Shown here piece after piece: positions 54,630 through 63,370 of a stretch of DNA of 64,000 bases. Below the pieces are notes generated by a model that saw only the letters and a program-made list of their open reading frames with translations, searched no databases and was not told the DNA's origin. The position numbers were made by a program, and so were the translations under genes. Position 1 is the first letter of the stretch. The number at the start of each line of letters is the position of its first letter. The DNA is from Providencia rettgeri. GTDB lineage: Bacteria; Pseudomonadota; Gammaproteobacteria; Enterobacterales; Enterobacteriaceae. The stretch lies in NCBI GenBank assembly GCA_900455085.1, contig UGTZ01000001.1, positions 3,874,501-3,938,500 of the forward strand, given 5' to 3'.

Positions 54630-55391
54630 CTAGCTGTTATCATCCATCGTTGGGCTATCTGCGAAGAAGTAGCGATCCATAGTGAATTCAAAGTCATCAC
54701 TGGTCGCATTGAACAACATTTTTTTGGTATTTTCCAAATGTTGCCACATGGCTTGCCGCGCCCCTTTCGGGTCTCGACGCGCTAACGCCTGTAAAATTTG
54801 GTCGTGCTCATCACACCAGCTCTCAATCGAACGGTTATCAATGTGCTCATGAAGCTTGAGCCAGTAAGGATTACGTAAGCGTTGGCTCCACATTTGCTCA
54901 ACAATCACCACCATCGCACTGTTATGGGTCGACGCGGCAATTTGCATGTGAAAAGCGAGATCCCATGTTGAGTCGCGAAAACGATCCTCTTTACGAGCAT
55001 GCTTTTGAATATCAACCAATTTTAAAATATCTTCTTTCGTGGCTTGGCTCGCGGCAAATTCGGCGATGTGGCTTTCAATCAGTTGCCTTGCTTGTAATAG
55101 CTCAAATGGCCCACAACGACTAAATTCTAATCCGGTTTCTGTATTGACTGAGTTATTAGACCGATTACTGATGACGTGTATGCCAGATCCTTTACGTACA
55201 TCCACATATCCTTCCACTTCTAACATAATGATAGCTTCACGGATCACCGTACGGCTCACCTTCATTTCATCAGCAAGTAACCGTTCTGCAGGCAATTTAG
55301 TGCCAACTGGGTATTCATCATTTTCGATGCGTTCTTTGACCAGAGCCGCAACTTGTTGGTATAGGCGCGGTTCACTCTCTTGTGAGCTCAT
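54630..55391 (-). CDS. GntR/FadR-family regulator of sugar-acid genes
   Basis: A 253-residue GntR protein. N-terminal winged HTH (KLPAERLLADEMKVSRTVIREAIIMLEVEGYVDVRKGSG, residues about 29-67) and a C-terminal FCD ligand domain (LAFHMQIAASTHNSAM with metal-binding His). UxuR, ExuR and LgoR are of this type. It is divergent from uxaA, with the motif TAAATTGGTATAACA between them, so it probably represses uxaA and the 51057-53729 unit. Confidence 0.9.
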   Translation of the reverse strand: MSSQESEPRLYQQVAALVKERIENDEYPVGTKLPAERLLADEMKVSRTVIREAIIMLEVEGYVDVRKGSGIHVISNRSNNSVNTETGLEFSRCGPFELLQARQLIESHIAEFAASQATKEDILKLVDIQKHARKEDRFRDSTWDLAFHMQIAASTHNSAMVVIVEQMWSQRLRNPYWLKLHEHIDNRSIESWCDEHDQILQALARRDPKGARQAMWQHLENTKKMLFNATSDDFEFTMDRYFFADSPTMDDNS

Positions 55392-55502
55392 TATTTTCTC
55401 CTTTCATATAACAACCCGACTCATTGGCCACTAATGCCTCACAGTATAACGAAATTTTATGGTGATGGGTTAAATAGAAGTTCACGGATAAATAAATTCC
55501 AA

Positions 55503-55517
55503 TAAATTGGTATAACA
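55503..55517. promoter_or_regulatory. Putative GntR-type operator upstream of uxaA
   Basis: TAAATTGGTATAACA, in the divergent gntR-uxaA region. The identical sequence in reverse complement lies at 50883-50897. Extended comparison gives 18 of 19 matching bases. Confidence 0.6.
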
Positions 55518-55628
55518 TCTTTAAAAGTTATAAACCAGATCGTATAATGTTTGAAATTTAGACAACCCAAAAATCGACACTAAGCAGCCGATCGCACTGA
55601 ATCCGATTTTCAACCCAGAGAATGCAAT

Positions 55629-57122
55629 ATGATAAAAGATATAATAAAAATACATCCGAATGACAATGTCGCCATTACCTTAATCGATAGACTCTCGGGT
55701 GATACTGTCAGCGTTGATGGCCAATCCGTGGCATTAAAGCAGGACATCGGTCGCGGCCATAAAATTGCTCTAGATACGATTGAAGCGGGTGAAAATATCA
55801 TGAAGTATGGCGCGCCTATCGGCCACGCAACAACGAAAATAACCGTTGGCGAGCATATTCATACACACAATATCACCACCAATTTAAGTGCCTTAAATGA
55901 CTATGAATACCACCCTGAACACAACATAATTACCGCTACACGGCCGGATCCAGATGTGCAAATCTATCGTCGAGCAAACGGTGATGTCGCGATCCGCAAT
56001 GAAATTTGGGTGATCCCAACCGTTGGCTGCGTGAATGCACTCGCTAGAAAAATGATCGAGCGCTTTAATAAACAACATCATGGTGCTTCTGATATTGATG
56101 GCGTTTATCTGTATAACCATACTTTAGGATGTTCCCAGCTCGGTGATGACCATTTAACAACGCGTACTATTTTACAAGATATGGTTAAGCACCCTAACGC
56201 AGGTGGTGTTCTAGTCATTGGTTTAGGCTGTGAAAACAATCAAGTAGCCGCCTTTAAAGAAACATTAGGTGACTATGATGATGAACGCGTGAAATTCATG
56301 GTATGCCAACAATTAGATGATGAAATTGAAGCCGGTGTCGAGCACCTTAATACGCTTTATCAATTCGTACAGCAGGACAAACGTGAAGCAGGCAAACTGA
56401 GTGAAGTGAAATTTGGCCTTGAATGTGGTGGATCTGATGGGCTTTCAGGCATCACCGCTAACCCACTGTTGGGCTGTTTTTCTGATTTTTTAGTCAGCCA
56501 TAACGGAACCACGGTGTTAACGGAAGTCCCTGAAATGTTTGGCGCGGAACAAATTCTAATGAACCACTGCCATGATGAACCGACGTTTGAGAAAACGGTC
56601 AATATGATCAATGACTTCAAACAATATTTTATTGCCCATGACCAGCCAATTTATGAAAACCCATCTCCAGGGAATAAAGCCGGTGGTATTTCGACACTCG
56701 AAGAAAAATCCCTCGGCTGCACACAAAAAGCAGGCACTAGCCAAGTAATGGATGTTTTAAAATACGGAGAGCGCCTGACAACCCCAGGGTTCAACTTGTT
56801 AAGTGCACCGGGTAATGATGCCATTGCGACCAGTGCCTTAGGTGCAGCAGGCTGTCATATGGTGTTATTTACAACCGGTCGCGGCACACCATACGGTGGC
56901 TTTGTTCCCACCATGAAAATTGCGACTAATAATGAGTTAGCCGCCAAAAAACCCCATTGGATTGACTTCAATGCGGGTGCCCTATTAACAGGAAAATCCA
57001 TGGATCAGTTATTAGATGACTTCATTCAGCTTGTTGTGAAAACCGTTAATGGTGAGCACACCAAAAATGAAATCAATGACTTTCGTGAATTAGCAATTTT
57101 CAAAATGGGCGTCACACTTTAA
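55629..57122 (+). CDS. uxaA: Altronate dehydratase UxaA
   Basis: A 497-residue enzyme converting D-altronate to 2-keto-3-deoxy-D-gluconate. It follows E. coli UxaA (495 residues) from end to end: N-terminal SAF-like domain (IKIHPNDNVAI, GHKIALDTIEAGE), then LGCSQLGDDH, VIGLGCENNQ, GLECGGSDGLSGITANP, KSLGCTQKAGTS and the final LAIFKMGVTL. Cys residues in these motifs bind the iron centre. uxaB and uxaC are not adjacent. A 9-bp stem (CCCTATTGC/GCAATAGGG) follows the stop but lacks a T-run. Confidence 0.96.
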   Translation: MIKDIIKIHPNDNVAITLIDRLSGDTVSVDGQSVALKQDIGRGHKIALDTIEAGENIMKYGAPIGHATTKITVGEHIHTHNITTNLSALNDYEYHPEHNIITATRPDPDVQIYRRANGDVAIRNEIWVIPTVGCVNALARKMIERFNKQHHGASDIDGVYLYNHTLGCSQLGDDHLTTRTILQDMVKHPNAGGVLVIGLGCENNQVAAFKETLGDYDDERVKFMVCQQLDDEIEAGVEHLNTLYQFVQQDKREAGKLSEVKFGLECGGSDGLSGITANPLLGCFSDFLVSHNGTTVLTEVPEMFGAEQILMNHCHDEPTFEKTVNMINDFKQYFIAHDQPIYENPSPGNKAGGISTLEEKSLGCTQKAGTSQVMDVLKYGERLTTPGFNLLSAPGNDAIATSALGAAGCHMVLFTTGRGTPYGGFVPTMKIATNNELAAKKPHWIDFNAGALLTGKSMDQLLDDFIQLVVKTVNGEHTKNEINDFRELAIFKMGVTL

Positions 57123-57346
57123 AAACAAACTATTCCCTATTGCTTAGGCCATCGTTAGGCAATAGGGATATCACTAACTATTTATATTTATTAATTTTCC
57201 CCTACCAACCTGACTTTCTAGCCTGAGCCATAAACCCATTTATCGTGACATGAACCCAATAAAGAAAAGTCACCATTTCCCTATTTTTAGGATATGGTAG
57301 GATCCGTTTCGTGATGGCAAATTTTAATTTATTAGCAGGGTAAATA

Positions 57347-58198
57347 ATGATAGACCTAAAACTTAGAGAGGCCAGAGACAGCCTTTCCACCAAAGAAAAA
57401 CAAGTCGCTGAGTACATTATTGCTAATAAGAAAAACATGCAAAGTATTAGCATTCAATCCCTTGCCCAAGAAAATAAGGTCAGTACCACAACTATTTTGC
57501 GCCTATGTCATAAGTTAGGCTACCAAGGTTTTAGTGACCTAAAAATTGATTTAATTTCATCGATTAATCACAAATCTTACGGCACCCTACTGCAAGAAGA
57601 TATTGATATTAATGACTCGATGGAAACCGTTAATCACAAAGTAGGACTGATTGAAAAATCATCCATAGAAGAAACATGTGCTTTGGTTAATTTAAATGCC
57701 TTTAAGCAAGCAAATGAGTTAATTAGCAAGAGTAAAAAAATTGTAATTTATGGTGCTGGTAGTAGTGGATTAGTTGCAAAAGAATTTGAATATCAACTAA
57801 TTAAAATAAAGAAAGATGTTAATTGTCACCTTGATTACAGCATTCAATTTAGTATCGTGAATACGTTAGATCAGAACGATCTTGTCATTGTCATATCTCA
57901 TTCCGGTGAAAACCATGAATGTATCAAGCTACTCACCCTAGCCAGAGAATTGAAAGTTCCGACCATTGCTATCACAAAAATGGGACAAAGTTCAGTATCA
58001 ACCTTAGCTGAGACTATCTTGCATACAATATCGACTGAAAATATTTCAAGGATCATCCCCATTCGCTCAAAAATATCCCAACTCACTGTAATTAATATGT
58101 TGATTACTAACTTATTTATCAAACAGTATGATGAAAGAATTCAAAAACAAATTAACACTCGTGCGGAACGCTTTACTCGTCTAAATAGCAATAACTGA
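57347..58198 (+). CDS. RpiR-family transcriptional regulator
   Basis: A 283-residue regulator. N-terminal HTH_6 (LSTKEKQVAEYIIANKKNMQSISIQSLAQENKVSTTTILRLCHKLGYQGFSDLK) and a C-terminal SIS sugar-phosphate-binding domain (VIYGAGSSGLVAKEFEYQ, VIVISHSGENHE). It directly precedes the PTS operon on the same strand and is the obvious candidate regulator, sensing a phosphorylated sugar made by the PTS. Confidence 0.92.
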   Translation: MIDLKLREARDSLSTKEKQVAEYIIANKKNMQSISIQSLAQENKVSTTTILRLCHKLGYQGFSDLKIDLISSINHKSYGTLLQEDIDINDSMETVNHKVGLIEKSSIEETCALVNLNAFKQANELISKSKKIVIYGAGSSGLVAKEFEYQLIKIKKDVNCHLDYSIQFSIVNTLDQNDLVIVISHSGENHECIKLLTLARELKVPTIAITKMGQSSVSTLAETILHTISTENISRIIPIRSKISQLTVINMLITNLFIKQYDERIQKQINTRAERFTRLNSNN

Positions 58199-58384
58199 TC
58201 GGCTTTCTCCTTCTTAATATCGCCTATGTGGCTCTGAGTAGCCACTTCGATCTTGCTCACAAAAATGACCCATTGTAGAAAGCTCCCTCTTTTCATTCCT
58301 ATTTTTTGTGATATTGTTACTTTAAAATAAATATATAAAGTAATTTTATTACTAAAATAAAAAAGATAAATACAAGGGGAAAAA

Positions 58385-58816
58385 ATGAGCTCTCAAATAC
58401 CTATCATACTGGCTAGCCATGGGCCTTTTGCACAAGGATTATTGGAATGTGCTGAAATGCTGATCGGCTCGCAAGAAGATATCAGCGTGATTTCGATTCA
58501 AAGAGAAAGCAATATTAATGAGGTAAAAAAACATTTATTTGAAACATATCAGCATGTTAATAAAGGCAATGGCGTTTTAATTTTGGTCGATTTATTAGGC
58601 GGTTCTCCTTGCAATTTAGCCAGTGAGCTCGTTATTACTCAAAATGATGTCGTGCTGTACTGCGGAATCAACGTTCCGACTTTTCTCGAAATACTCAGCA
58701 ACCGAGACCTTCCTTTACATGAACTTCATCAAGTCATTAATGATGTATTCCCTGATAGTTGCATTAATGTCGGTGAACAACTTAAACCATTAGCACAAAA
58801 CGATAGCGAACTTTAG
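58385..58816 (+). CDS. PTS mannose-family EIIA component
   Basis: A 143-residue cytoplasmic EIIA. Phosphorylatable His12 is in ILASHGPFAQGLLECAEML; the middle LVDLLGGSPCNLASEL is typical of the mannose/fructose/sorbose IIA fold. GGGGAAAA ribosome site upstream. First gene of the IIA-IIB-IIC-IID operon. Sugar specificity unknown. Confidence 0.94.
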   Translation: MSSQIPIILASHGPFAQGLLECAEMLIGSQEDISVISIQRESNINEVKKHLFETYQHVNKGNGVLILVDLLGGSPCNLASELVITQNDVVLYCGINVPTFLEILSNRDLPLHELHQVINDVFPDSCINVGEQLKPLAQNDSEL

Positions 58817-58825
58817 GAGAATCCC

Positions 58826-59299
58826 ATGCCAATTAATGTTGCCCGAATTGATGACAGACTTATCCACGGCCAAGTTATTACTACTTGGGTTAAAAATTTT
58901 GATATTGAGCAGGTGATTATCGTCAACGACAAAGTTGCCAATGACACCGTTCAACAATCCGTTCTTACTATGGCGGCGCCACCAGATCTAAAAGTCGTCG
59001 TTTTTGGTGTCGATAAATTCATTGAAGTCTTAAAAAAAGCAGAAATTAAACGCCGCACTATGTTGCTGTTTACTAACAGTATTGATGTGAATAGGCTCGT
59101 CGAAAGTGGCTTAAAATTGGAAAAACTGAATGTCGGCGGAATGCGCATGCAAGAGGGCCGTCGTAATTTATCTCGTGCGGTTGCTGTGACACCAGATGAA
59201 GAACAAGCCTTTAGGTCGCTCATCAACAATAACGTTACTGTTGAAATTCAAATGGTTCCTAAAGATCCCATTGTTGAATTAAAAACATTACTCAATTAA
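58826..59299 (+). CDS. PTS mannose-family EIIB component
   Basis: A 157-residue EIIB with phosphoacceptor His14 in RIDDRLIHGQVITTW. NVGGMRMQEGRRNLSRAV and VEIQMVPKDP are conserved in sorbose/mannose IIB proteins. Starts 9 bp after IIA, as a separate protein rather than a IIAB fusion. AGGAG ribosome site. Confidence 0.95.
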   Translation: MPINVARIDDRLIHGQVITTWVKNFDIEQVIIVNDKVANDTVQQSVLTMAAPPDLKVVVFGVDKFIEVLKKAEIKRRTMLLFTNSIDVNRLVESGLKLEKLNVGGMRMQEGRRNLSRAVAVTPDEEQAFRSLINNNVTVEIQMVPKDPIVELKTLLN

Positions 59300-59345
59300 T
59301 TCATCTAATCATACTTATTTTCACTCAATAAGTGAGGAGCCTATT

Positions 59346-60137
59346 ATGTTGGTAGAGGCCATTTTAATTGCGATTTGGGCAGGTATTTGCTCATTGGATG
59401 ATGTCGGTCCGCAAATGCTAAGACGCCCATTACTCACCGGTACTGTGGCCGGTATTATCATGGGCGATATGGTTCAAGGGTTAGCCATTAGCGCCACATT
59501 AGAATTAATGTGGATGGGAATTGGTAATGTTGGTGCTTATTCTGCACCCGATATTATCGCCGGTTCAATTATTGGAGTTGCGCTCGGTATTGCTTCCAAT
59601 GGCGGAATTGCAGCGGGTATCGCTCTTGCCGTACCTGTCTCTATTCTATGTCAGCAATTACTGATTATCTGGCGTTCTTTTGCTAGTTTTTTAAATGTCT
59701 GGGCCAGTAAATCCATTCTTGATGGCAACTACAGCGGCCTAACAAAAGTGCATTATTTCTCGACGCCACTGTGGTTTTTTATTCGTGCCATTCCCTGCTT
59801 TATTGCGGTTTATTTTGGTAGTGACTTAGTCAATAGCATATTAAATGCCGTACCTGAAAGTATTCTTACCGGTATGGGTGTCGCATCTAAACTGATCCCT
59901 GCTGTCGGTATCTGTATTCTGTTACTCATGTTGCTTAAAGGCAGAATGTGGTTTTTCTTTCTGCTCGGTTTTATGCTCACAACCTATTTAAAACTACCAA
60001 TTATCCCAATTACTTTTATCGCTCTGGCATTTGCTGTGCTTTATGACATGGCATTTGCCAACAGCTTGCGCCAAACACCAGAAGAAAAAACAGCACCAAC
60101 TTCCCATAAAAATGAAGAAGAGGAGTATGACCTATGA
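59346..60137 (+). CDS. PTS mannose-family EIIC component
   Basis: A 263-residue inner-membrane EIIC. LDDVGPQMLRRPLLTGTVAGIIMGDMVQGL, the hallmark of the family, is at residues 17-46. About eight hydrophobic segments form the translocation path. It overlaps the IID gene by 4 bp. GAGGAG ribosome site. Confidence 0.95.
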   Translation: MLVEAILIAIWAGICSLDDVGPQMLRRPLLTGTVAGIIMGDMVQGLAISATLELMWMGIGNVGAYSAPDIIAGSIIGVALGIASNGGIAAGIALAVPVSILCQQLLIIWRSFASFLNVWASKSILDGNYSGLTKVHYFSTPLWFFIRAIPCFIAVYFGSDLVNSILNAVPESILTGMGVASKLIPAVGICILLLMLLKGRMWFFFLLGFMLTTYLKLPIIPITFIALAFAVLYDMAFANSLRQTPEEKTAPTSHKNEEEEYDL

Positions 60138-60964
60138 GTGAAATAACCACCTCTGAAAATAAAAAACTCACGAAAAAAGAGCTTAATGGTATGTTTTGGC
60201 GAATTCAAACCATGTCATTCTCATACAACTACGAAAAACTGCAAACAATTGGTTTTGCTCATTGTATGGTACCCGTTCTCGATAAACTTTATGAAAAAGC
60301 AGATCAAGAAACACGTATTAAAGCCATGCAACGCCACTTCGAGTTTTTTAATACACAAATTAACGCAGGTGCATTAATTCTCGGTGTCACCGCAGCATTA
60401 GAAGAAAAAACAACAGAAGAAGAAAAAGAGGCGGTCGTTTCTGTAAAAGCTGGTTTGATGGGGCCATTTGCAGGTCTTGGTGATAGCTTATTAAAATTTA
60501 CATGGCTGCCCATTTGCGGCAGCATCGGAGCCGCATTTGCGCTGCAAGGTAATATTATCGGCCCTATATTAATGTTTATTCTGTTTAATATCGTCAATAT
60601 CGGTACCAAATATTTCTTTATTCATTATGGCTATAACAAAGGCGTTGATTTAATCGAGCAATCGAAAAAATCAAATATTATTCAGCGAATTACTAATATA
60701 GCGAACGTTGTCGGGGTCATGGTCCTAGGTTCCTTGATAGCAACGACCGTTAAGCTTTCCACTCCGCTAACCATCGCCGTCGGTGAACAATCTATCAAAG
60801 TACAAGAGATGTTTGACAAGGTAATACCTAACTTACTCACCCTTCTCTTTGCACTCGGTATTTTCTTCCTTGTTCGTAAATTTCAAGGAAAACATACCGT
60901 TGCACTCATTGTTGCCATTATGGTTTTAGGTGTTGTTTGTTCCGTGTTCGGAATTTTAGGATGA
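60134..60964 (+). CDS. PTS mannose-family EIID component
   Basis: A 276-residue EIID. N-terminal soluble part includes FWRIQTMSFSYNYEKLQTIGFAHCMVPVLDKLY; membrane part has GPFAGLGDSLLKFTWLPI and KYFFIHYGYNKGVDLI, all family marks. Together with IIC it forms the sugar channel unique to mannose-type systems. Followed 13 bp later by the phosphatase gene, so one transcript is likely. Confidence 0.95.
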   Translation: MSEITTSENKKLTKKELNGMFWRIQTMSFSYNYEKLQTIGFAHCMVPVLDKLYEKADQETRIKAMQRHFEFFNTQINAGALILGVTAALEEKTTEEEKEAVVSVKAGLMGPFAGLGDSLLKFTWLPICGSIGAAFALQGNIIGPILMFILFNIVNIGTKYFFIHYGYNKGVDLIEQSKKSNIIQRITNIANVVGVMVLGSLIATTVKLSTPLTIAVGEQSIKVQEMFDKVIPNLLTLLFALGIFFLVRKFQGKHTVALIVAIMVLGVVCSVFGILG

Positions 60965-60977
60965 TAAAGGGAAATAT

Positions 60978-62022
60978 ATGGAAATCGAAGTCAACAGAGT
61001 GAATGAATCAACACTCGAAATAAAGTTTAGTGAAATTCCATCCTCTCCTCTGGCATTATATTGGACGGATAAACCTGATACTCAGGTTTATCCTGAGAAT
61101 TTCATTACAGATAAATTAGAGAATACCATTACAGTTCAAGACCCATTAAATGCTAAACAACGCATCTATTTTATTTTACAAAATGCCAATGGACGTAAAT
61201 TATTCGCTGAAAGAACATTACCTATTGAGGGATTAAATAACTTCCGTGATTTTGGGGGTTATACCACAACAGACGGAAAACAGGTGAAATGGGGAATGTT
61301 ATACCGTTCCAACCATCTATTTAATTTGAATGAACAAGCGGTAAATTATATTTCCCATCTAGGGATTAACAGCATTATCGATTATCGTACTCAAAATGAA
61401 ATTAATAAATCGCCCCAATTGCCATGTTGGTGAAAAGAAAACCTACCATCTTGATGCAACGGCTCAAACTGCTGAATTAGCAGCACAATTTGCCGCATCA
61501 CCAGATAATGAAGATAAAGCGTTAATCGAAAGTGTTATCCAGCATATTCCGAAAGAGATGATTAACGGCGATGGGTTACAAATATTAGAACAATATCGCC
61601 AATTTGTAGTGAGTGATAAGTCAAAATCCGCCTTTAAGCAAATGATAGAAGTCTTATTAGATAGTCATAATGCCCCAAATATTCAGCATTGCCGCGGCGG
61701 AAAAGATCGAACCGGTTATGGCGCATTACTGGTACTTTCCATGTTAGGTGTTCCGAAAGAAACCATTGTGCAGGACTATATGCTCACCCATTTTAACCGG
61801 CTTGAACGTAACGAAATTAAAATGGCAGGATATCGGAAAATAACTCAAGACAAAAATGTACTGGATTATTTACTTTCACTGATTGATACTCAAGAATCAT
61901 TTATTATAGAGGTATTTAATACGATGGAAGAAATATCCGGCTCTGTAGAAAACTATATTAAAAATGAACTTAAATTCACAAATAATGATATTAAGCAACT
62001 TAGAGAAATATACTTAGTTTAA
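60978..62022 (+). pseudogene. Tyrosine-phosphatase-like protein, frameshift at 61413
   Basis: About 347 codons in two frames. The C-terminal part carries the phosphatase loop HCRGGKDRTGYG (HCx5R) of the Y_phosphatase3 family; the N-terminal part has LNNFRDFGGYTTTDGKQVKWGMLYRSNHL. One extra C in the run 61413-61416 breaks the frame; removing it gives INKSPNCHVGEKKTYHLDATAQ. It closes the PTS operon. The family includes dual-specificity and lipid/inositol-phosphate phosphatases; here a sugar-phosphate role is possible. Error or recent mutation cannot be told apart. Confidence 0.8.
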
Positions 62023-62098
62023 ATAAATTCACTTGTTATATAAACAACCACAGGCTTAATAAAATAAACCTGAGTGATGGCTGTATTTAATAAATAGT

Positions 62099-62134
62099 AA
62101 AATAGCCACATAGCCTATTTATTGTGGCTATTTT
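62099..62134 (+). terminator. Terminator after PTS operon
   Basis: Perfect 12-bp stem (AAAATAGCCACA / TGTGGCTATTTT, 12-nt loop) after the phosphatase gene, with ATTG following. Probably also stops transcription from the right. Confidence 0.8.
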
Positions 62135-62216
62135 ATTGACGAAAAAATCCGTTATTGGTTATAAAATCAATAATTACTTTTGTTCGCCAGTTTTATTCAA
62201 TGAATTTTTAACTGCT

Positions 62217-62915
62217 TTATTTTTGTCCGTAATACGCATTTTTACCGTGTTTACGTAAATAGTGTTTATCTAATAATACTTGTTGCATTGAACCTATTTG
62301 TGAACTTAATTGACGGGTAAATAAATTCATATAGGCAATTTCTTCTAATACCACGGCATTATGCACTGCATTATCGGGGCTTGTTCCCCAAGCAAATGGG
62401 CCATGGCTATTCACTAATACCGCTGGAATATCTTTTGCTGACAGCCCTTTTTCCTTAAAGGTTTCGATGATCACATGGCCTGTTTCTCTTTCATAATCCC
62501 CTTCAATTTCACTTTCTGTCATTTTACGGGTACAAGGGATTTCACCATAGAAATAATCAGCGTGGGTTGTCCCTAATGCACTCAATGGCTGCCCTGCTTG
62601 AGCCCAAATAGTGGCATGACGGGAGTGAGTATGAACAATACCGCCAATTTCAGGGAATGCTTGGTACAGCGCCAAATGCGTGTCAGTATCTGAAGAAGGT
62701 CGATATTTCCCTTCTACCACTTCTCCACTTTCCAACGAGACCACCACCATGTCCTCTGCTTTCATGGTTTCATAGTCAACGCCAGAAGGTTTTATCACCA
62801 TTAACCCAGCTTCACGGTCAATACCACTCACATTACCCCAAGTAAAAGTTACTAGGTTATGTTTGGGTAAGGCGAGATTCGCTTCAAAAACCTGTTGTTT
62901 CAATTGTTCTAACAT
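62217..62915 (-). CDS. L-ribulose-5-phosphate 4-epimerase family protein (AraD/UlaF/SgbE)
   Basis: A 232-residue class II aldolase/epimerase, the normal size for AraD-type enzymes (231). NLVTFTWGNVSGID, KPSGVDYE, SSDTDTHLALYQAFP, VHTHSRHATIWAQ (metal His residues) and ALGTTHADYFYGEIPCTR are diagnostic. Converts L-ribulose-5-phosphate to D-xylulose-5-phosphate, or a related reaction. The divergent DeoR gene is likely its regulator. Distinguishing AraD from UlaF or SgbE needs comparison. Confidence 0.92.
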   Translation of the reverse strand: MLEQLKQQVFEANLALPKHNLVTFTWGNVSGIDREAGLMVIKPSGVDYETMKAEDMVVVSLESGEVVEGKYRPSSDTDTHLALYQAFPEIGGIVHTHSRHATIWAQAGQPLSALGTTHADYFYGEIPCTRKMTESEIEGDYERETGHVIIETFKEKGLSAKDIPAVLVNSHGPFAWGTSPDNAVHNAVVLEEIAYMNLFTRQLSSQIGSMQQVLLDKHYLRKHGKNAYYGQK

Positions 62916-63370
62916 AACAACTCCCTAGCTTGCTAAAATATGCTTTAATATCAACAACAAAAATTTATTATGGTGATGTTTTTTGTGTGTTGATAACCTA
63001 TATCTACCTATTAAGGTAAACAGATTTAGGCCATTTAAAAAGCACCTCACTTTACAAACTCGCAACAAAACAGCCTAACTCAGGCATAATCGGTCATACT
63101 CAGTCAAATAAAGTCACCACCAAGATGTGGTTAATTGACCGAGTTAGCCCAATATTTTTTGTTTATTGTGAGAAAAACAAAAAGACACCGCCAATATAGT
63201 GATATGAGTCTAATTATTATGTAATAAAATTATATTAAATTCATAAAATGAAGATCAAAGTCACTTTAATCGGCTTTGTTTTTTTCAAAAAGAGATTACT
63301 TGAATCCAATCACGACAAAAAAAAAGCAACACGGGCAGAATAAATATCGTGGAAATAATAGGAGCTAAAT
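62916..63370. promoter_or_regulatory. Divergent regulatory region, AraD-like and DeoR genes
   Basis: About 455 bp. It holds CGGTCATACTCAGTCAAAT at 63091-63109 and TGACCGAGTT at 63136-63145, an inverted pair of a GGTCA-based motif that recurs inside the DeoR gene. Probably the operator zone of the regulator. Confidence 0.5.
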
